In this document: one piece after another, positions 25,455-35,584 of the stretch
Position numbering within the stretch: the first letter of the stretch is position 1
Layout of the letters: each line of letters opens with the position of its first letter
Origin: Streptomyces asoensis
GTDB taxonomy: Bacteria; Actinomycetota; Actinomycetes; Streptomycetales; Streptomycetaceae
Assembly (NCBI RefSeq): GCF_013085465.1
Contig: NZ_CP049838.1
Location: 992,001 to 1,056,000, forward strand
Direction: 5' to 3'
DNA: 64,000 nucleotides
Translations under genes and position numbers: made by a program
The notes under the pieces: model-generated
What the model was told of the DNA's origin: nothing
The model's database searches: none
What the model saw: the letters and a program-made list of their open reading frames with translations, nothing else

Positions 25455-26525
25455 TCAGGCCGCCGGGACGGCAACTTCCTCGTGCGGCTGTTCGCCGAGC
25501 ACCACCTTGAGCGCGCCGGTGTCGGCGGCCCGGGCGAAGACGTCGTACGCCTCCTCCATGCGGTCCAGCGGGAAGGTGTGGGTGACCAGCTGTGCGGTGG
25601 GCAGTCGGCCGGCGGCGGCCATGCGCAGCAGGGTCGGGGTGGAGTGGGTGTCCACCAGGCCCGTGGTGATCGTGACGTTCTTGATCCACAGGTCTTCCAG
25701 GTGGAGCGTGGCGGGCTTGCCGTGGACTCCGACGTTGGCCACGTGACCGCCGGGGCGCACCATCCGCGTGCAGAGCTCGAAGCTCTCCGGCACGCCGACC
25801 GCCTCGATGACGACGTCGGCGCCGAGCCCGTCGGTGAGGTCGGCGATCAGCTGCTCGGGGTCCTCGCGCGCGTCGGCCACGGCGTCGGCGCCGAGCCGCC
25901 GGGCCGCTTCCAGCCGGGACGCGGCCAGGTCGACGGCGACGATCCGCTCGGGCGCGAACAGTCGCGCCGTGATGATCGCCGCGAGGCCGATGGGGCCCGC
26001 TCCGACGACGGCGACGGTGTCGCCCGGGCGTACGTGGCCGTTCAGGACGCCCACCTCGTACGACGTCGGGAAGATGTCCGCCAGCAGGACGGCATCCTTG
26101 TTCTGCACCGCGCTGGGCAGGGCGTGCACGGACAGATCGGCGTAGGGGACGCGGACGTACTCGGCCTGAGTGCCGTCGATCAGGTGGCCGAGGATCCAGC
26201 CCCCGCCGCCCCGGCACTGGCCGTAGGCGCTCTCGCGGCAGAAGCGGCAGCGCCCGCAGGCACTGATGCAGGAGACCAGCACACGGTCGCCCGGACGGAC
26301 GGTCCGGACGTCGCCGCCGACCTCCACGATCTCGCCGACGGCCTCATGCCCCAGGACCGTGCCCGGGCGCACCTCGGGGACGTCGCCTTTGAGGATGTGC
26401 AGGTCCGTGCCGCAGATGGTGACGGCGTCGACCCGCACGATGGCGTCGGTGGGCTCCTTGACGGCCGGGTCCGGGACGTCCTGCCATGCGGACTGCCCGG
26501 GACCGTGGAAGACAAAGCCTTTCAT
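25455..26525 (-). CDS. zinc-dependent alcohol dehydrogenase (class III/threonine-DH-like)
   Basis: A 356-residue MDR zinc dehydrogenase. Catalytic zinc ligands lie in CGTDLH (Cys near 38) and GHEAVGEI (His/Glu near 60). The structural zinc loop CGRCRFCRESAYGQC is complete. The Rossmann motif is VVGAGPIGLAA. The start MKGFVFHGPGQ follows GAGGAAGG. It probably reduces an aldehyde or oxidises an alcohol with NAD(H). Its N-terminus is a clear paralog of the fragment at 58114-58319. It heads a two-gene unit with the HTH-PNPOx gene, below a DosR-like box at 26669. Confidence 0.9.
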   Translation of the reverse strand: MKGFVFHGPGQSAWQDVPDPAVKEPTDAIVRVDAVTICGTDLHILKGDVPEVRPGTVLGHEAVGEIVEVGGDVRTVRPGDRVLVSCISACGRCRFCRESAYGQCRGGGGWILGHLIDGTQAEYVRVPYADLSVHALPSAVQNKDAVLLADIFPTSYEVGVLNGHVRPGDTVAVVGAGPIGLAAIITARLFAPERIVAVDLAASRLEAARRLGADAVADAREDPEQLIADLTDGLGADVVIEAVGVPESFELCTRMVRPGGHVANVGVHGKPATLHLEDLWIKNVTITTGLVDTHSTPTLLRMAAAGRLPTAQLVTHTFPLDRMEEAYDVFARAADTGALKVVLGEQPHEEVAVPAA

Positions 26526-26668
26526 GACCTTCCTCACCCTCGTCGGTCTCGTGCGTTGCGGAGCCGGGAGGAGCGGTGGTGGTCGCCGCCCCCTGCGGAC
26601 CCGGCGTCGACTTGAGCGCCGGGATCGCCCCGCGGGTCCAGCCTGTCCGGTGCGGAGGTGCGACGCTT

Positions 26669-26682
26669 GGGCCGTCCGGCCC
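26669..26682. promoter_or_regulatory. DosR-like box upstream of the zinc dehydrogenase
   Basis: GGGCCGTCCGGCCC, a 13/14 match to the island palindrome, ends 144 bp before the dehydrogenase start, in the 209-bp gap after the flavodoxin gene. Confidence 0.6.
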
Positions 26683-26734
26683 CCATGGCCTGCCGAACGG
26701 GTCCACCAGCGGTCGGCGGCCCGCGGTCACGCCC

Positions 26735-27232
26735 CTACTCCCGCGTCAGCTCGCGGGCCACGCCCGCCGCCCACGTCTCGATCGCGTCGAAGTTGCGGAA
26801 GTCGCCGCCCTTTCCGGAGCGGAGGATCATCCCGGCCACACGCCCCTTCGCGCCTTCCTCGAGACAGCCGCCGAAGGTGACGTGCTCCCGGACGGACACG
26901 CGTGTCATCGCCCGCCTCACACCGCGCACGGGCGGGATGTCCCGTTCCGATGCCGATGCGTCCAGCGGACCGCTGCTGAAGAACCAGACCGGTCGCTCCG
27001 CGAGAAGACGGCGGTGGCGGCGGACGAACCGGCGTGCGTCTTTCTGCCAGCGCCCGGCGTACAGCCCGCCGCCGACCACCACGGCGTCGTACGACGCCAC
27101 GCTCGGCACGGCGCCTGCCGGCAGTGCGTCGACCGTCAGCCCTTCCTTCCGCAGTACCCCGGCGACCGCTTCGGCGATCTGCGCTGTCGATCCGTTCGTG
27201 GATCCGTAGGTGACCAGCACGGTGTCGGTCAT
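26735..27232 (-). CDS. flavodoxin-domain protein (HemG-like)
   Basis: A 165-residue flavodoxin-like protein. The FMN phosphate loop is VTYGSTNGSTAQIAE at residues 7-21, then 'YDAVVVGGGLYAGRWQKDAR' and 'PVWFFSSGPLD'. The pattern fits the HemG/protoporphyrinogen-oxidase flavodoxin subgroup more than electron-transfer flavodoxins. GGAGGCG precedes the ATG. It lies 97 bp downstream of the acyl-CoA synthetase gene on the same strand and may share its transcript. A role in electron supply under low oxygen is inferred from context only. Confidence 0.82.
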   Translation of the reverse strand: MTDTVLVTYGSTNGSTAQIAEAVAGVLRKEGLTVDALPAGAVPSVASYDAVVVGGGLYAGRWQKDARRFVRRHRRLLAERPVWFFSSGPLDASASERDIPPVRGVRRAMTRVSVREHVTFGGCLEEGAKGRVAGMILRSGKGGDFRNFDAIETWAAGVARELTRE

Positions 27233-27329
27233 GGTGATACGCCTCCTCTCACAGCCGGCCCGGCCGGTCGTCGGCCGCGCCGTGCAACGCCTGCGCCGCG
27301 TCGGGACCTGGCAACGGCGATCTCCCTCC

Positions 27330-30023
27330 TCAGCGCAGTCGGCGCAGGTAGGGGTCCTGGGGGCGGCGCGGCAGAAGTCGCACCCGCGCGTCGAGCACGG
27401 TGACACCGCCGGGCGCCGCCAGAACCGGGTTGAAGTCGACCTCGGCGAGCTGCGGAAGGTCGGAGGCCATCCGGGACAACCGCTGGAGCAGCTGTTCCAG
27501 CTCCTCCAGGTCGACGGGGGCGCTTCCGTTCGCGCCCAGCAGCAGCGGGGCACAGCGTGGCGAGGTGATCAGTTCGTGCACGTCGCGGTCGGTGAGCGGG
27601 GCGAGGCGGGCCGCGTGATCGGCGAGCACCTGCGTCGCGGTACCGCCGAGCCCGAACAGGACGAGCGGGCCGAAGACCTCGTCCTGGACGACGCCCGCGA
27701 ACAGCTCTGTGCCGCGAGCGGCGAGCGGCTGTAGGACCACTCCGGTCATCAGTCCGTCGAAGCGGGTCGCCAGGTCACGGAAGGCCGATCGCACCTGGGA
27801 GTCGCCGCGCAGGTCGAGGTGGACGGCGTGCTGTGCGCTCTTGTGGACGAGTCCGGGCCACTGGGCCTTCATGACCACCCGGCCGTCGAGCCCGTGCAGC
27901 CGCTCGGCGGCCAGGACGGCCTCGTCCTCGGTCTCGGCCCATGCCCAGGGGATCTGCGGAATGCAGTAGCAGGCGAGCAGGTCGGCGCAGGCGCGGGGGT
28001 CGAGCCAGCCGCCGTCGGGTGTCAGCGCGAGGTACTCCTCGACGACCGTTCGGGCCCGCACGGTCTCGACGTCGTCGAGGACCGGGACCACACCGGCGGG
28101 CCTGGCCAGCCAGGCGGCCCGGTCGGCGGCGCGGGCGAGGGCACGGGCCGCGGCCTGCGGTTCGGCGTAGGAGGGGATCGTGCCGCCGTCGGCGGCGGGC
28201 AGCAGTCTGATGGACCGGTCCTGCTCCAGGCGTACGGCGAGCACGGGCATCGCCCGCCGGCCGGGAGCGGCGGTGACGGCCCGCACCAGGTCGTCACCGG
28301 TGGCCACCGCGACCGCCGTCGGGACGAGGGCGACGACGACGGCGTCGATACCGGTGCACCGGGTCAGACGGTCGACGCATGCGGTCAGCTGTTGCTCGGA
28401 CACGGCGGCGGTGGCGTCGACGGGGTTGCCGATGGCGGCGCCGTCCGGCAGCACGCCGAGCAGTTCCTCGACCATGGCGGGGGTGAACGGGGGAAGGGCC
28501 AGCCCCGCCTCCGCGCAGGCGTCGGCGGCCAGCACTCCCGCGCCGCCCGCGTTGGTGACGATCGCGACGCGGGTGCCTTCCGGCAGCGGCTGGGAGTGCA
28601 GCAGGGCCGCGGTTTCGAGGAGCTCGCCGACCGAGCGGGTCGCGGTGATGCCGGCCTGGGTGAACAGCGCGCCGCGGGTCATGGTGCGGGTGGCGGCGGC
28701 AGCGGTGTGCGAGGCGGCCGCTCGGCGCCCCGCGTCCGTGCGTCCGGTGTCGACGGTGAGCACCGGGATGCGACGCGTGACGCGGCGGGCGGTACGGGAG
28801 AAGGCGCGCGGGTTGCCGAAGGACTCCAGGTGCAGCAGGGCGAGGTCGGTGCGGCCGTCGCTCTCCCACCACTGGAGCAGGTCGTTGCCGCTGACGTCGA
28901 ACTTGTCGCCGAGCGAGACGAAGGACGAGACTCCGATGCCCAGCCGGGAGAGCCCGTCGAGCAGGGCGATGCCGACGCCTCCGGACTGCACGGCGACACC
29001 GGCCGTCCCGGGTCGGGGGTGTTCGGCGGCGAAGGTGGCGTCGAGGCTCAGCTCGGGGTCCGTGTTGGCGACACCGAGGCAGTTGGGTCCGACGAGCCGC
29101 ATGCCGTAGGTGCGGCAGGCGTCCAGCAGGGACCGCGCCTGGGTGCGGTCGAGTCCGGCGGTGACGACGACGAGCGCACGCACCCCGGCCCGGCCGCACT
29201 CGTCGGCGACGGCCGGGACCGCGCCGGCCGGCACTGCCACGATGACGAGGTCGGGGGTCTTGGGCAGGGCCGCGACGGACGGGTGGGACGGCACACCGAG
29301 CACCGAGGTGACGCGGGGGTTCACGGCGAAGAGCCGCCGGGTGAAGCCGCCCTGGTGCAGATGGTGGAGGATCGCCCGGCCCACCGATCCCGGCGTGCGT
29401 CCGGCACCGACGACGGCGACGGCGTCCGGGCGCAGCAACGGCAGGAGGCTGGCCACGTCGGCGGCGCGGCCCCTGGCCTCGACGGCCGACAGGTAGGTGT
29501 CGTCCTGGTCGAGGTGGACGGTGCAGCGCACCTCCGGTCCCTCGAAGCGGCGGGAGGTGCGCAGGCCGAGGTCGGCGAAGAGACGGAGCACCTCGTGGTT
29601 CTCGCTCAGCGCGTCGGCCGTGAAGGTGGTGATGCCCTCGGCGTGCGCCGCCGAGACGAGGTGCTCGACGAGCAGGGTGCCCACGCCCCGGTGGTGCAGA
29701 CCGTCGGCGACGGCGATGGACACCTCGGCGTCGTCCTTCTCCCCGGCGGTGTCGTACTCGGCGAGGCCGATCACCCGGCCGTCCGCCTCGGCCAGCAGGG
29801 CCCGGTAGCCCGGGCGGGTCGGGGCGCAGGCCCGGTCGGCGGCCGTGGCGGCCGACCGTCGGCTCGCCGAGAAGAACCGCAGGCGGAGGCTGTCCGCCGA
29901 CATCTCCTCGTAGAACCCTTGCAGCTGGTCGTGGTCACTCGGCCGCACGGGCCGTATGCGCACGGTGGTGCCGTCGGCGAGCAGGGCGTGGACCGTGGGC
30001 CGGTCGATCAGGTCGTCCGTCAT
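27330..30023 (-). CDS. GNAT-fused NDP-forming acyl-CoA synthetase
   Basis: An 897-residue fusion. An N-terminal GNAT domain lies at about 17-165 ('HHRGVGTLLVEHLVSAA'). A CoA-binding Rossmann domain follows at about 185-310 ('VAVVGAGRTPGSVGRAILHH'), then the acyl-CoA synthetase middle domain with RRAAASHTAA, whose His is the phospho-intermediate position, and a C-terminal ATP-grasp domain (about 660-890). The ADP-forming reaction acetyl-CoA + ADP + Pi -> acetate + ATP + CoA would give substrate-level ATP from the PFL or phosphoketolase product. The GNAT part suggests protein-lysine acetylation (Pat-like). Two DosR-like boxes lie upstream. Confidence 0.88.
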   Translation of the reverse strand: MTDDLIDRPTVHALLADGTTVRIRPVRPSDHDQLQGFYEEMSADSLRLRFFSASRRSAATAADRACAPTRPGYRALLAEADGRVIGLAEYDTAGEKDDAEVSIAVADGLHHRGVGTLLVEHLVSAAHAEGITTFTADALSENHEVLRLFADLGLRTSRRFEGPEVRCTVHLDQDDTYLSAVEARGRAADVASLLPLLRPDAVAVVGAGRTPGSVGRAILHHLHQGGFTRRLFAVNPRVTSVLGVPSHPSVAALPKTPDLVIVAVPAGAVPAVADECGRAGVRALVVVTAGLDRTQARSLLDACRTYGMRLVGPNCLGVANTDPELSLDATFAAEHPRPGTAGVAVQSGGVGIALLDGLSRLGIGVSSFVSLGDKFDVSGNDLLQWWESDGRTDLALLHLESFGNPRAFSRTARRVTRRIPVLTVDTGRTDAGRRAAASHTAAAATRTMTRGALFTQAGITATRSVGELLETAALLHSQPLPEGTRVAIVTNAGGAGVLAADACAEAGLALPPFTPAMVEELLGVLPDGAAIGNPVDATAAVSEQQLTACVDRLTRCTGIDAVVVALVPTAVAVATGDDLVRAVTAAPGRRAMPVLAVRLEQDRSIRLLPAADGGTIPSYAEPQAAARALARAADRAAWLARPAGVVPVLDDVETVRARTVVEEYLALTPDGGWLDPRACADLLACYCIPQIPWAWAETEDEAVLAAERLHGLDGRVVMKAQWPGLVHKSAQHAVHLDLRGDSQVRSAFRDLATRFDGLMTGVVLQPLAARGTELFAGVVQDEVFGPLVLFGLGGTATQVLADHAARLAPLTDRDVHELITSPRCAPLLLGANGSAPVDLEELEQLLQRLSRMASDLPQLAEVDFNPVLAAPGGVTVLDARVRLLPRRPQDPYLRRLR

Positions 30024-30085
30024 CGCAGGTCTCCTCCATGGCTCTCGACACTTCGATCGTCCGGCAGACCGGAGGGCGGTCCCAT

Positions 30086-30123
30086 GGGCTGTCCGGGGCG
30101 GAACTGGGGGCCGATCGGCCCCC
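30086..30123. promoter_or_regulatory. DosR-like boxes upstream of the acyl-CoA synthetase
   Basis: An 18-bp perfect palindrome covers 30106-30123 (core GGGCCGATCGGCCC at 30108-30121). A weaker GGGCTGTCCGGGGC lies at 30086-30099, centres 22 bp apart. The nearer box is 63 bp before the synthetase start. Confidence 0.75.
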
Positions 30124-30167
30124 CGTTCCGCTGATGGTCCCGGGGCGGGCGGCGTCGTCGGGCCGGG

Positions 30168-32552
30168 TCAGGCCGTCCAGGTCCAGTCGGCGACCTCGGG
30201 CAGGTCGGTGCCGTGCTCCCGGATCCAGGCCTGGTGACGGGTGCGGGCGTCGGCCATCCGCTGGCGTACCGCGGCGGCCCGCACGGCGAGGCCGGGGACG
30301 CGGTCGATGACGTCCATGACGAGGCGGTAGCGGTCGAGGTCGTTGCGGACGACCATGTCGAACGGCGTCGTCGTCGTGCCGGACTCCTTGTAGCCGCGCA
30401 CGTGAAGGTTCCTGTGCCCGGTGCGGCGGTAGGCGAGGCGGTGGATCAGCCAGGGGTAGCCGTGGTAGGCGAAGATCACCGGCTTGTCCTGGGTGAACAG
30501 TCCGTCGTACTCGAAGTCGCTCATCCCGTGCGGGTGTTCCTCGCGCGGGAGGAGCCGGGTCATGTCGACGACGTTGACCACGCGCACGGCCAGGTCGGGC
30601 AGATGCCGGCGGAGCAGCTGCGCGGCGGCCAGCACCTCCAGGGTGGGCACGTCGCCCGCGCAGGCGAGGACCACGTCGGGTTCGCGGGTGCCGTTGTCGG
30701 TGCCGGCCCACTCCCAGATGCCGGCCCCGCGGGCGCAGTGGGCCCGGGCGGCGTCCATGGAGAGCCAGTCGAAGCAGGGCTGCTTGCCCGCCACGATGAC
30801 GTTGACGTAGTCGCGGCTGCGCAGGGCGTGGTCCGCGACCGACAGGAGCGTGTTGGCGTCCGGCGGGAGGTAGACGCGGACGACCTCGGGGCTCTTGTTG
30901 AGGACGTGGTCGACGAAGCCGGGGTCCTGGTGCGAGAAGCCGTTGTGGTCCTGGCGCCAGACGTGCGAGGTGAGCAGGTAGTTGAGGGAGGCGATGGGCG
31001 CGCGCCAGGGCAACTCCCTTGCCGTCTTGAGCCACTTGATGTGCTGGTTGACCATCGAGTCGACGATGTGCACGAACGCCTCGTAGCAGGAGAACAGGCC
31101 GTGCCGGCCGGTCAGGAGATAGCCCTCCAGCCAGCCCTGGCAGGTGTGTTCGGAGAGGATCTCCATCACCCGGCCGTGGCGTTCGAGGTGCTCGTCGACC
31201 GGCAGGTGTTCGGCCTGCCAGGCCTTTCCGCTGACGTCGAAGACGGCCTGAAGCCGGTTGGACGCGGTCTCGTCCGGGCCGACGAGGCGGAAGTCCCGTC
31301 GCTCGCCGGTGTCCTGCATCACCCGGGCGAGGAGGTCGCCGAGAACGCGGGTCGGTTCGTGCAGGGTGGTGCCCGGCTTGTCGACGGGTACGGCGAAGTC
31401 GTCGAGCGGTGGGACGGGCAGGTCGCGCACGAGCAGGCCGCCGTTGGCGTGCGGGGTGGCGCCGAGCCGCTGGGCGCCGTCCGGGACACAGGCGAGGACG
31501 TCGGCGGTGGGACGGCCGTCGGGCCCGAAGAGTTCCCGGGGTCGGTACGAGCGCAGCCACGCCTCCAGCTGCCGCAGGTGCTCCGGATTCTCACGGACCC
31601 CGGACAGGGGCACCTGGTGGGCGCGCCAGGTGCCTTCGACGGGTTCGCCGTCCACCACGGCCGGTCCGGTCCAGCCCTTCGGGGTGCGCAGCACGATCAT
31701 GGGCCAGTGCACGCGCTCGGTGACACCGTCCTCGCGGGCGGTGCGCTGCATGACGGCGATGCGGTCGAGTGCGTCGTCCATCGCTGCGGCCATGGCCCGG
31801 TGTACCTGGGCCGGGTCGTCGCCGGTCACGTGCAGGGGCTCGTGGCCGTAGCCGCGCAGCAGCTCGTCGAGTTCGGCCTCCGGGATGCGCGAGAGCACCG
31901 TCGGGTTGGCGATCTTGTAGCCGTTGAGGTGCAGGATCGGCAGGACCGCGCCGTCGTGGACGGGGTCGAGGAACTTGTTGGAGTGCCAGGCGGCGGCCAG
32001 CGGCCCGGTCTCCGCCTCGCCGTCGCCGATCACGCAGGCGACGAGGAGGTCCGGGTTGTCGAAGGCTGCGCCGTAGGCGTGGGCCAGCGAGTAGCCGAGC
32101 TCGCCGCCCTCGTGGATCGAGCCGGGGGTCTCCGGGGCGACATGGCTGGGCACGCCACCGGGGAACGAGAACTGGCGGAACAGCCGGGCCATGCCGTCCT
32201 CGTCGCGCGTCACGTCCGGGTAGGTCTCGGTGTAGCTGCCCTCCAGCCAGGAGTTGGCGAGGATCGAGGGACCGCCGTGGCCCGGACCCCATACGCACAG
32301 CGCGTCGAGCCCTCGGGTCTTGATCACCCGGTTGAGGTGCGTGTGGACGAGGTTGAGACCGGGCGAGGTGCCCCAGTGCCCGAGCAGCCGCGGCTTGATG
32401 TGCTCGGGTCGCAGCGGCTCCCGCAGCAGCGGGTTCGCCATCAGGTAGATCTGTCCGGCGGCCAGGTAGTTGGCGGCGCGCCAGTGTGCGTCCAGAGTGC
32501 GCAGCTCTTCGTCGGTGGGTGCGGTGGCGTCCTGGTGCCGGACGGTGGACAT
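30168..32552 (-). CDS. xfp: phosphoketolase (xylulose-5-phosphate/fructose-6-phosphate)
   Basis: A 794-residue TPP-dependent phosphoketolase, typical length. It cleaves xylulose-5-P (and often fructose-6-P) with Pi to acetyl-phosphate plus glyceraldehyde-3-P (or erythrose-4-P). Signature segments include [39 protein letters not shown] and [19 protein letters not shown] (TPP-binding). The start [15 protein letters not shown] is preferred over upstream in-frame codons in low-complexity sequence. It ends an operon with a USP, a zinc dehydrogenase and another USP. No acetate kinase is visible in the window, so the fate of acetyl-phosphate here is unclear. Confidence 0.95.
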   Translation of the reverse strand: MSTVRHQDATAPTDEELRTLDAHWRAANYLAAGQIYLMANPLLREPLRPEHIKPRLLGHWGTSPGLNLVHTHLNRVIKTRGLDALCVWGPGHGGPSILANSWLEGSYTETYPDVTRDEDGMARLFRQFSFPGGVPSHVAPETPGSIHEGGELGYSLAHAYGAAFDNPDLLVACVIGDGEAETGPLAAAWHSNKFLDPVHDGAVLPILHLNGYKIANPTVLSRIPEAELDELLRGYGHEPLHVTGDDPAQVHRAMAAAMDDALDRIAVMQRTAREDGVTERVHWPMIVLRTPKGWTGPAVVDGEPVEGTWRAHQVPLSGVRENPEHLRQLEAWLRSYRPRELFGPDGRPTADVLACVPDGAQRLGATPHANGGLLVRDLPVPPLDDFAVPVDKPGTTLHEPTRVLGDLLARVMQDTGERRDFRLVGPDETASNRLQAVFDVSGKAWQAEHLPVDEHLERHGRVMEILSEHTCQGWLEGYLLTGRHGLFSCYEAFVHIVDSMVNQHIKWLKTARELPWRAPIASLNYLLTSHVWRQDHNGFSHQDPGFVDHVLNKSPEVVRVYLPPDANTLLSVADHALRSRDYVNVIVAGKQPCFDWLSMDAARAHCARGAGIWEWAGTDNGTREPDVVLACAGDVPTLEVLAAAQLLRRHLPDLAVRVVNVVDMTRLLPREEHPHGMSDFEYDGLFTQDKPVIFAYHGYPWLIHRLAYRRTGHRNLHVRGYKESGTTTTPFDMVVRNDLDRYRLVMDVIDRVPGLAVRAAAVRQRMADARTRHQAWIREHGTDLPEVADWTWTA

Positions 32553-32596
32553 GGTGACTCCGAAGGCGTCGAGTGGTCGGTCGGGTCGCTGGGCGC

Positions 32597-33478
32597 TCAC
32601 GCCTGCTCGGGCACGATCGCGACAGGGCAGGCGGCGTGGTGCAGGACTCCGTGGGCGACACGCCCGAGCTGGAGCCCGAGGTGCCCGGGGTTGCGCCGGG
32701 CACCGACCACCAGCAGGCCGGCGTCGCGCGAGGCGTCGAGCAGGACTCTGCGGGCGGGTCCCTCGACGGTGCGTCGGTGCAGTTCGACGTCCGTCGGGGC
32801 GTCCTTCAGGGCCTCTTCCAGAGCTTCGGCGGCGTGTTCCTCGTGCAGTCGCGCCGGCTCGCCGGCGAGGAGAGGGTGGTCCACGCTCTCGTGTGCGGGG
32901 CACCGCCACGCGCGCACGGCGTCCAGGGGTGCGGCGCGCAGCCTCGCCTCCTGGAAGGCGAAGCCCGTCGCCGCGGAGTCCTTCCCCGTCTCCCCCACGC
33001 CGAGCACGACGCGCCCCCGCGACTCCGCGCCCACCCGGTTGTCGTGGCTGCCGCGCAGCACGATCACCGGGCAGTCCGCGTGTGCGGCCACGGTGAGGCT
33101 GACGGACCCGAGCAGCATCTCGACGAGGCCGCTGCGGCCCCGGGTGCCGAGCACCAGCGCGGAGGCATTGCGCCCTTCCCGCACCAGCGCGTACTCCGGC
33201 TCCTCGGGCAGCACGTCCGCGGAGACCTTCAGGCCCGGTCGACGGCGGAGGGCACGCCGCGCGGCGGCCCCCACGATGTCGTCCGCCCTCACCTCCTCCG
33301 ACGGCTTGCCGACGTCCGAAGCGAGTGCGCTGCCCTCATAGCGCTCCCAGAGGGAGGCGTACACCACCTTCAGCGCCACGGCGCGCAGAGCTGCTTCGTC
33401 GGCCGCCCAGTCGACGGCGCGCAGGCTCGGCTCGGAGCCGTCCACACCGACGACCAGGGGCAGTCCCACCGTGTTCAC
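32597..33478 (-). CDS. universal stress protein, tandem UspA domains (USP 1)
   Basis: A 293-residue protein with two UspA domains. The first carries [17 protein letters not shown], the GxxG-x9-G(S/T) ATP-binding loop; the second has '[16 protein letters not shown]'. Tandem USPs such as Rv2623 are DosR regulon markers and bind ATP to restrain growth. The GTG start (33476-33478) overlaps the dehydrogenase stop in a GTGA tetranucleotide, implying translational coupling. It lies 44 bp before the phosphoketolase gene. Confidence 0.92.
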   Translation of the reverse strand: MNTVGLPLVVGVDGSEPSLRAVDWAADEAALRAVALKVVYASLWERYEGSALASDVGKPSEEVRADDIVGAAARRALRRRPGLKVSADVLPEEPEYALVREGRNASALVLGTRGRSGLVEMLLGSVSLTVAAHADCPVIVLRGSHDNRVGAESRGRVVLGVGETGKDSAATGFAFQEARLRAAPLDAVRAWRCPAHESVDHPLLAGEPARLHEEHAAEALEEALKDAPTDVELHRRTVEGPARRVLLDASRDAGLLVVGARRNPGHLGLQLGRVAHGVLHHAACPVAIVPEQA

Positions 33479-34497
33479 CGCTGCGCTCCGAGGTCGAAGA
33501 CGATGCGTGCCTTGACCTGGCCGCGCAGTACCTCGTCGATGGACTCGTTCACCGAGGCCAGAGGTCGGGTCTCGTAGATGACCTTCGTGCGGCCGGCCGC
33601 GTGCAGCTGGAAGACCTCGGCGAGGTCCTGCCGGGTGCCGACGATCGAGCCGATCACCGAGGTGCCGTTGAGAACGGTGTCGAAGATGGGCACGCGGACC
33701 GTGCCGTGCGCGGGCAGGGCCACCATGACCAGCTTGCCGCCGCGCCGCAGCCCGGAGTTGACGGCTTCGAAGGCCGCGTCGTTCACCGCGAGCGCGATGG
33801 CGGTGTGGGCGCCGCCGTGCCGCTTGAGCACCTCGCCGACGTCCTCCTTGCGGGCGTCGATGACGATGTCCGCGCCGAGTTCCGCGGCCAGCCGGAGCTT
33901 CTCGTCGGTGACGTCGATCGCGGCGACCGTGGCGCCCGCGATCTTCGCGTACTGCACGGCCAGGTGGCCGAGCCCGCCGATCCCGGAGATCGCGACGAGC
34001 TGAGCGGGCCTGACGTCGGCGACCTTCAGCGCCTTGTACGTCGTCACGCCCGCGCAGGTCAGCGGGGCGGCTTCCAGGGCGCTGATCCCGTCGGGTACGG
34101 GCTGGGCGAAGTCGGCCCAGGCGAGCATCTTCTCGGCGTAGCCGCCGTCGCAGCCGTAGCCGGTGTTGATCTGCTGCTCGCACAGGGTCTCCCAGCCGGA
34201 CAGACAGTGCTCGCACCGCCCGCAGGCCCTGCCGAGCCAGGGCACGGCGACGCGCTGCCCGACGGCGAGATGGGTGACGCCTTCGCCGAGCGCCTCCACC
34301 AGGCCGACACCCTCGTGCCCGGGAACGAACGGCGGGTTCGGCTTGACCGGCCAGTCGCCGTGGGCCGCGTGGATGTCGGTGTGGCACAGCCCGGACGCCT
34401 CCACCCGGACGCGGACCTGGCCGGGGCCGGGCTCCGGGTCGGGGCGCTCCTCGATGACCAGTGGCTCGCCGAACGCGCGTACGACCGCTGCCTTCAT
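33475..34497 (-). CDS. zinc-dependent alcohol dehydrogenase (AdhP-like)
   Basis: A 340-residue MDR alcohol dehydrogenase. The catalytic zinc site is SGLCHTDIHAAHGDWP and GHEGVG; the structural zinc loop is CGRCEHCLSGWETLC; the NAD fold is ISGIGGLGHLAVQYAK. It resembles AdhP/AdhA, which interconvert acetaldehyde and ethanol, and would re-oxidise NADH in fermentation. It sits between two USP genes in a four-gene operon (35426 down to 30168). The order USP-ADH-USP is also seen in the S. coelicolor osd region as I recall it. Confidence 0.92.
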   Translation of the reverse strand: MKAAVVRAFGEPLVIEERPDPEPGPGQVRVRVEASGLCHTDIHAAHGDWPVKPNPPFVPGHEGVGLVEALGEGVTHLAVGQRVAVPWLGRACGRCEHCLSGWETLCEQQINTGYGCDGGYAEKMLAWADFAQPVPDGISALEAAPLTCAGVTTYKALKVADVRPAQLVAISGIGGLGHLAVQYAKIAGATVAAIDVTDEKLRLAAELGADIVIDARKEDVGEVLKRHGGAHTAIALAVNDAAFEAVNSGLRRGGKLVMVALPAHGTVRVPIFDTVLNGTSVIGSIVGTRQDLAEVFQLHAAGRTKVIYETRPLASVNESIDEVLRGQVKARIVFDLGAQR

Positions 34498-34520
34498 GGG
34501 TCTCTTCTCCTCAGGGTGAA

Positions 34521-35426
34521 TCAGCTGTGCGGGACGACGGCGACGGGGGCGGTGGAGTGGTGCAGGATCGCGTGGGTGACGTGCCCGACGTGGGCGCCGA
34601 AGGAGCTGTGGCGAATGCGCCGGCCCACGACGACCAGGGATGCGTGACGGGAGGCCTCCACGACGTGGATCGCGGGGCTGCCGTAGCGGGACTGCTCGAC
34701 GACCTCCACGTCCGGGAACTTCTTCCGCCAGGGGGCCACGGCCTCGGCCAGCGCCTCGGCATCACTCAGGGCCAGTGCCTCGTGCAGTGCGGGGTTGGCT
34801 GGTGTGCCGTACGCGTAGTAGGGCGGCGGGTTCCAGCCGTGGACGACCCTCAGGGACGTCGCGCGGCGCCTGGCGGCGTCGAAGGCGAACTCGATCAGCG
34901 TCTCGTCCGGGTGCTCGACGTCGAGTCCGAGCACCACCGGCCGGAACGGGGTCGCGGTGGAGGGAACGCCTGCCGGGTCCGGCTCGTGCTCGTCGGCGGC
35001 CTGCTCCAGCGCCCGCACCAGCACCACGGGGCGGTCCGTGTGGGCGACGACGGACAAGCCGACCGAGCCGACCATGAACCCGCCGATCCCGCCGAAACCA
35101 CGAGAGCCCAGGACAAGCAGTTCGGCACTCTTCGCCACCTCGGCCAGCGCATGGCCCGGGTGTCCGGAGAGCTGCTCCCTGATCACCTCGACGCCCGGGT
35201 GCCGCAGACCGATGCCCTCGGCTGCCTCGCGGGGAATCCGCTCGGTCCAGTGCTGCTGGGTCTCCGCCCCGAGGAGCGGGGCCTCGGCCATGGGCTCCGG
35301 CACCGGCTCCCAGACGTGGACGATCTTCAGGGGCAGGTCGCGCAGCTTTGCTTCGCGAGCCGCCCATTCGGCGGCTGCCCGGCTCTCCTGCGAGCCGTCG
35401 AGACCTACGGTGATGGTGCGGAGCAT
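34521..35426 (-). CDS. universal stress protein, tandem UspA domains (USP 2)
   Basis: A 301-residue tandem UspA protein starting MLRTITVGLDGSQESRAAAE. Domain 1 has the complete ATP loop GSRGFGGIGGFMVGSVG; domain 2 has 'VVGRRIRHSSFGAHVGHVTH'. AGGAGG lies 7 bp before the ATG. It is the first gene of the USP-ADH-USP-phosphoketolase operon and lies below two tandem DosR-like boxes. It is closely similar to USP 3 (36613-37524), both containing 'LRVVHGWNP' followed by an Ala/Tyr-rich segment. Confidence 0.93.
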   Translation of the reverse strand: MLRTITVGLDGSQESRAAAEWAAREAKLRDLPLKIVHVWEPVPEPMAEAPLLGAETQQHWTERIPREAAEGIGLRHPGVEVIREQLSGHPGHALAEVAKSAELLVLGSRGFGGIGGFMVGSVGLSVVAHTDRPVVLVRALEQAADEHEPDPAGVPSTATPFRPVVLGLDVEHPDETLIEFAFDAARRRATSLRVVHGWNPPPYYAYGTPANPALHEALALSDAEALAEAVAPWRKKFPDVEVVEQSRYGSPAIHVVEASRHASLVVVGRRIRHSSFGAHVGHVTHAILHHSTAPVAVVPHS

Positions 35427-35490
35427 GATCTCCACCTCCTGGGGCGAGGGATCCGATTCCAGCGTCGTCTTAGGGGGGTTCGTTGTGCAG

Positions 35491-35524
35491 GGGCCACTGG
35501 TCCCGGATCGGGACCGGACGGCCC
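35491..35524. promoter_or_regulatory. tandem DosR-like boxes upstream of USP 2 operon
   Basis: GGGCCACTGGTCCC (35491-35504) and GGACCGGACGGCCC (35511-35524), centres exactly 20 bp apart (two helical turns), start 65 bp upstream of the USP 2 start. Confidence 0.72.
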
Positions 35525-35536
35525 AGGAGAGGGCTC

Positions 35537-35576
35537 GGCGCGGCGGGCCGGGGCCGGGTGACGGGCCCACCGCGCC
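35537..35576 (-). terminator. hairpin after the DoxX-like gene
   Basis: Stem GGCGCGGCGGGCC with GGCCCACCGCGCC (12 of 13 pairs), 14-base loop, 9 bp beyond the DoxX-like stop codon. It separates that gene from the USP 2 operon promoter. Confidence 0.6.
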
Positions 35577-35584
35577 GCCTGCGT

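Noticed and set aside
27819..30134. Plus-strand open frame of about 770 codons opposite the acyl-CoA synthetase
   Set aside because: Gly/Val/Gln-rich antisense translation without motifs; the minus-strand gene has clear GNAT, CoA-binding and ATP-grasp domains.
30213..33341. Plus-strand open frame of about 1040 codons opposite phosphoketolase and USP 1
   Set aside because: Shadow of strongly biased third-position G/C codons; it crosses the boundary of two well-supported minus-strand genes.
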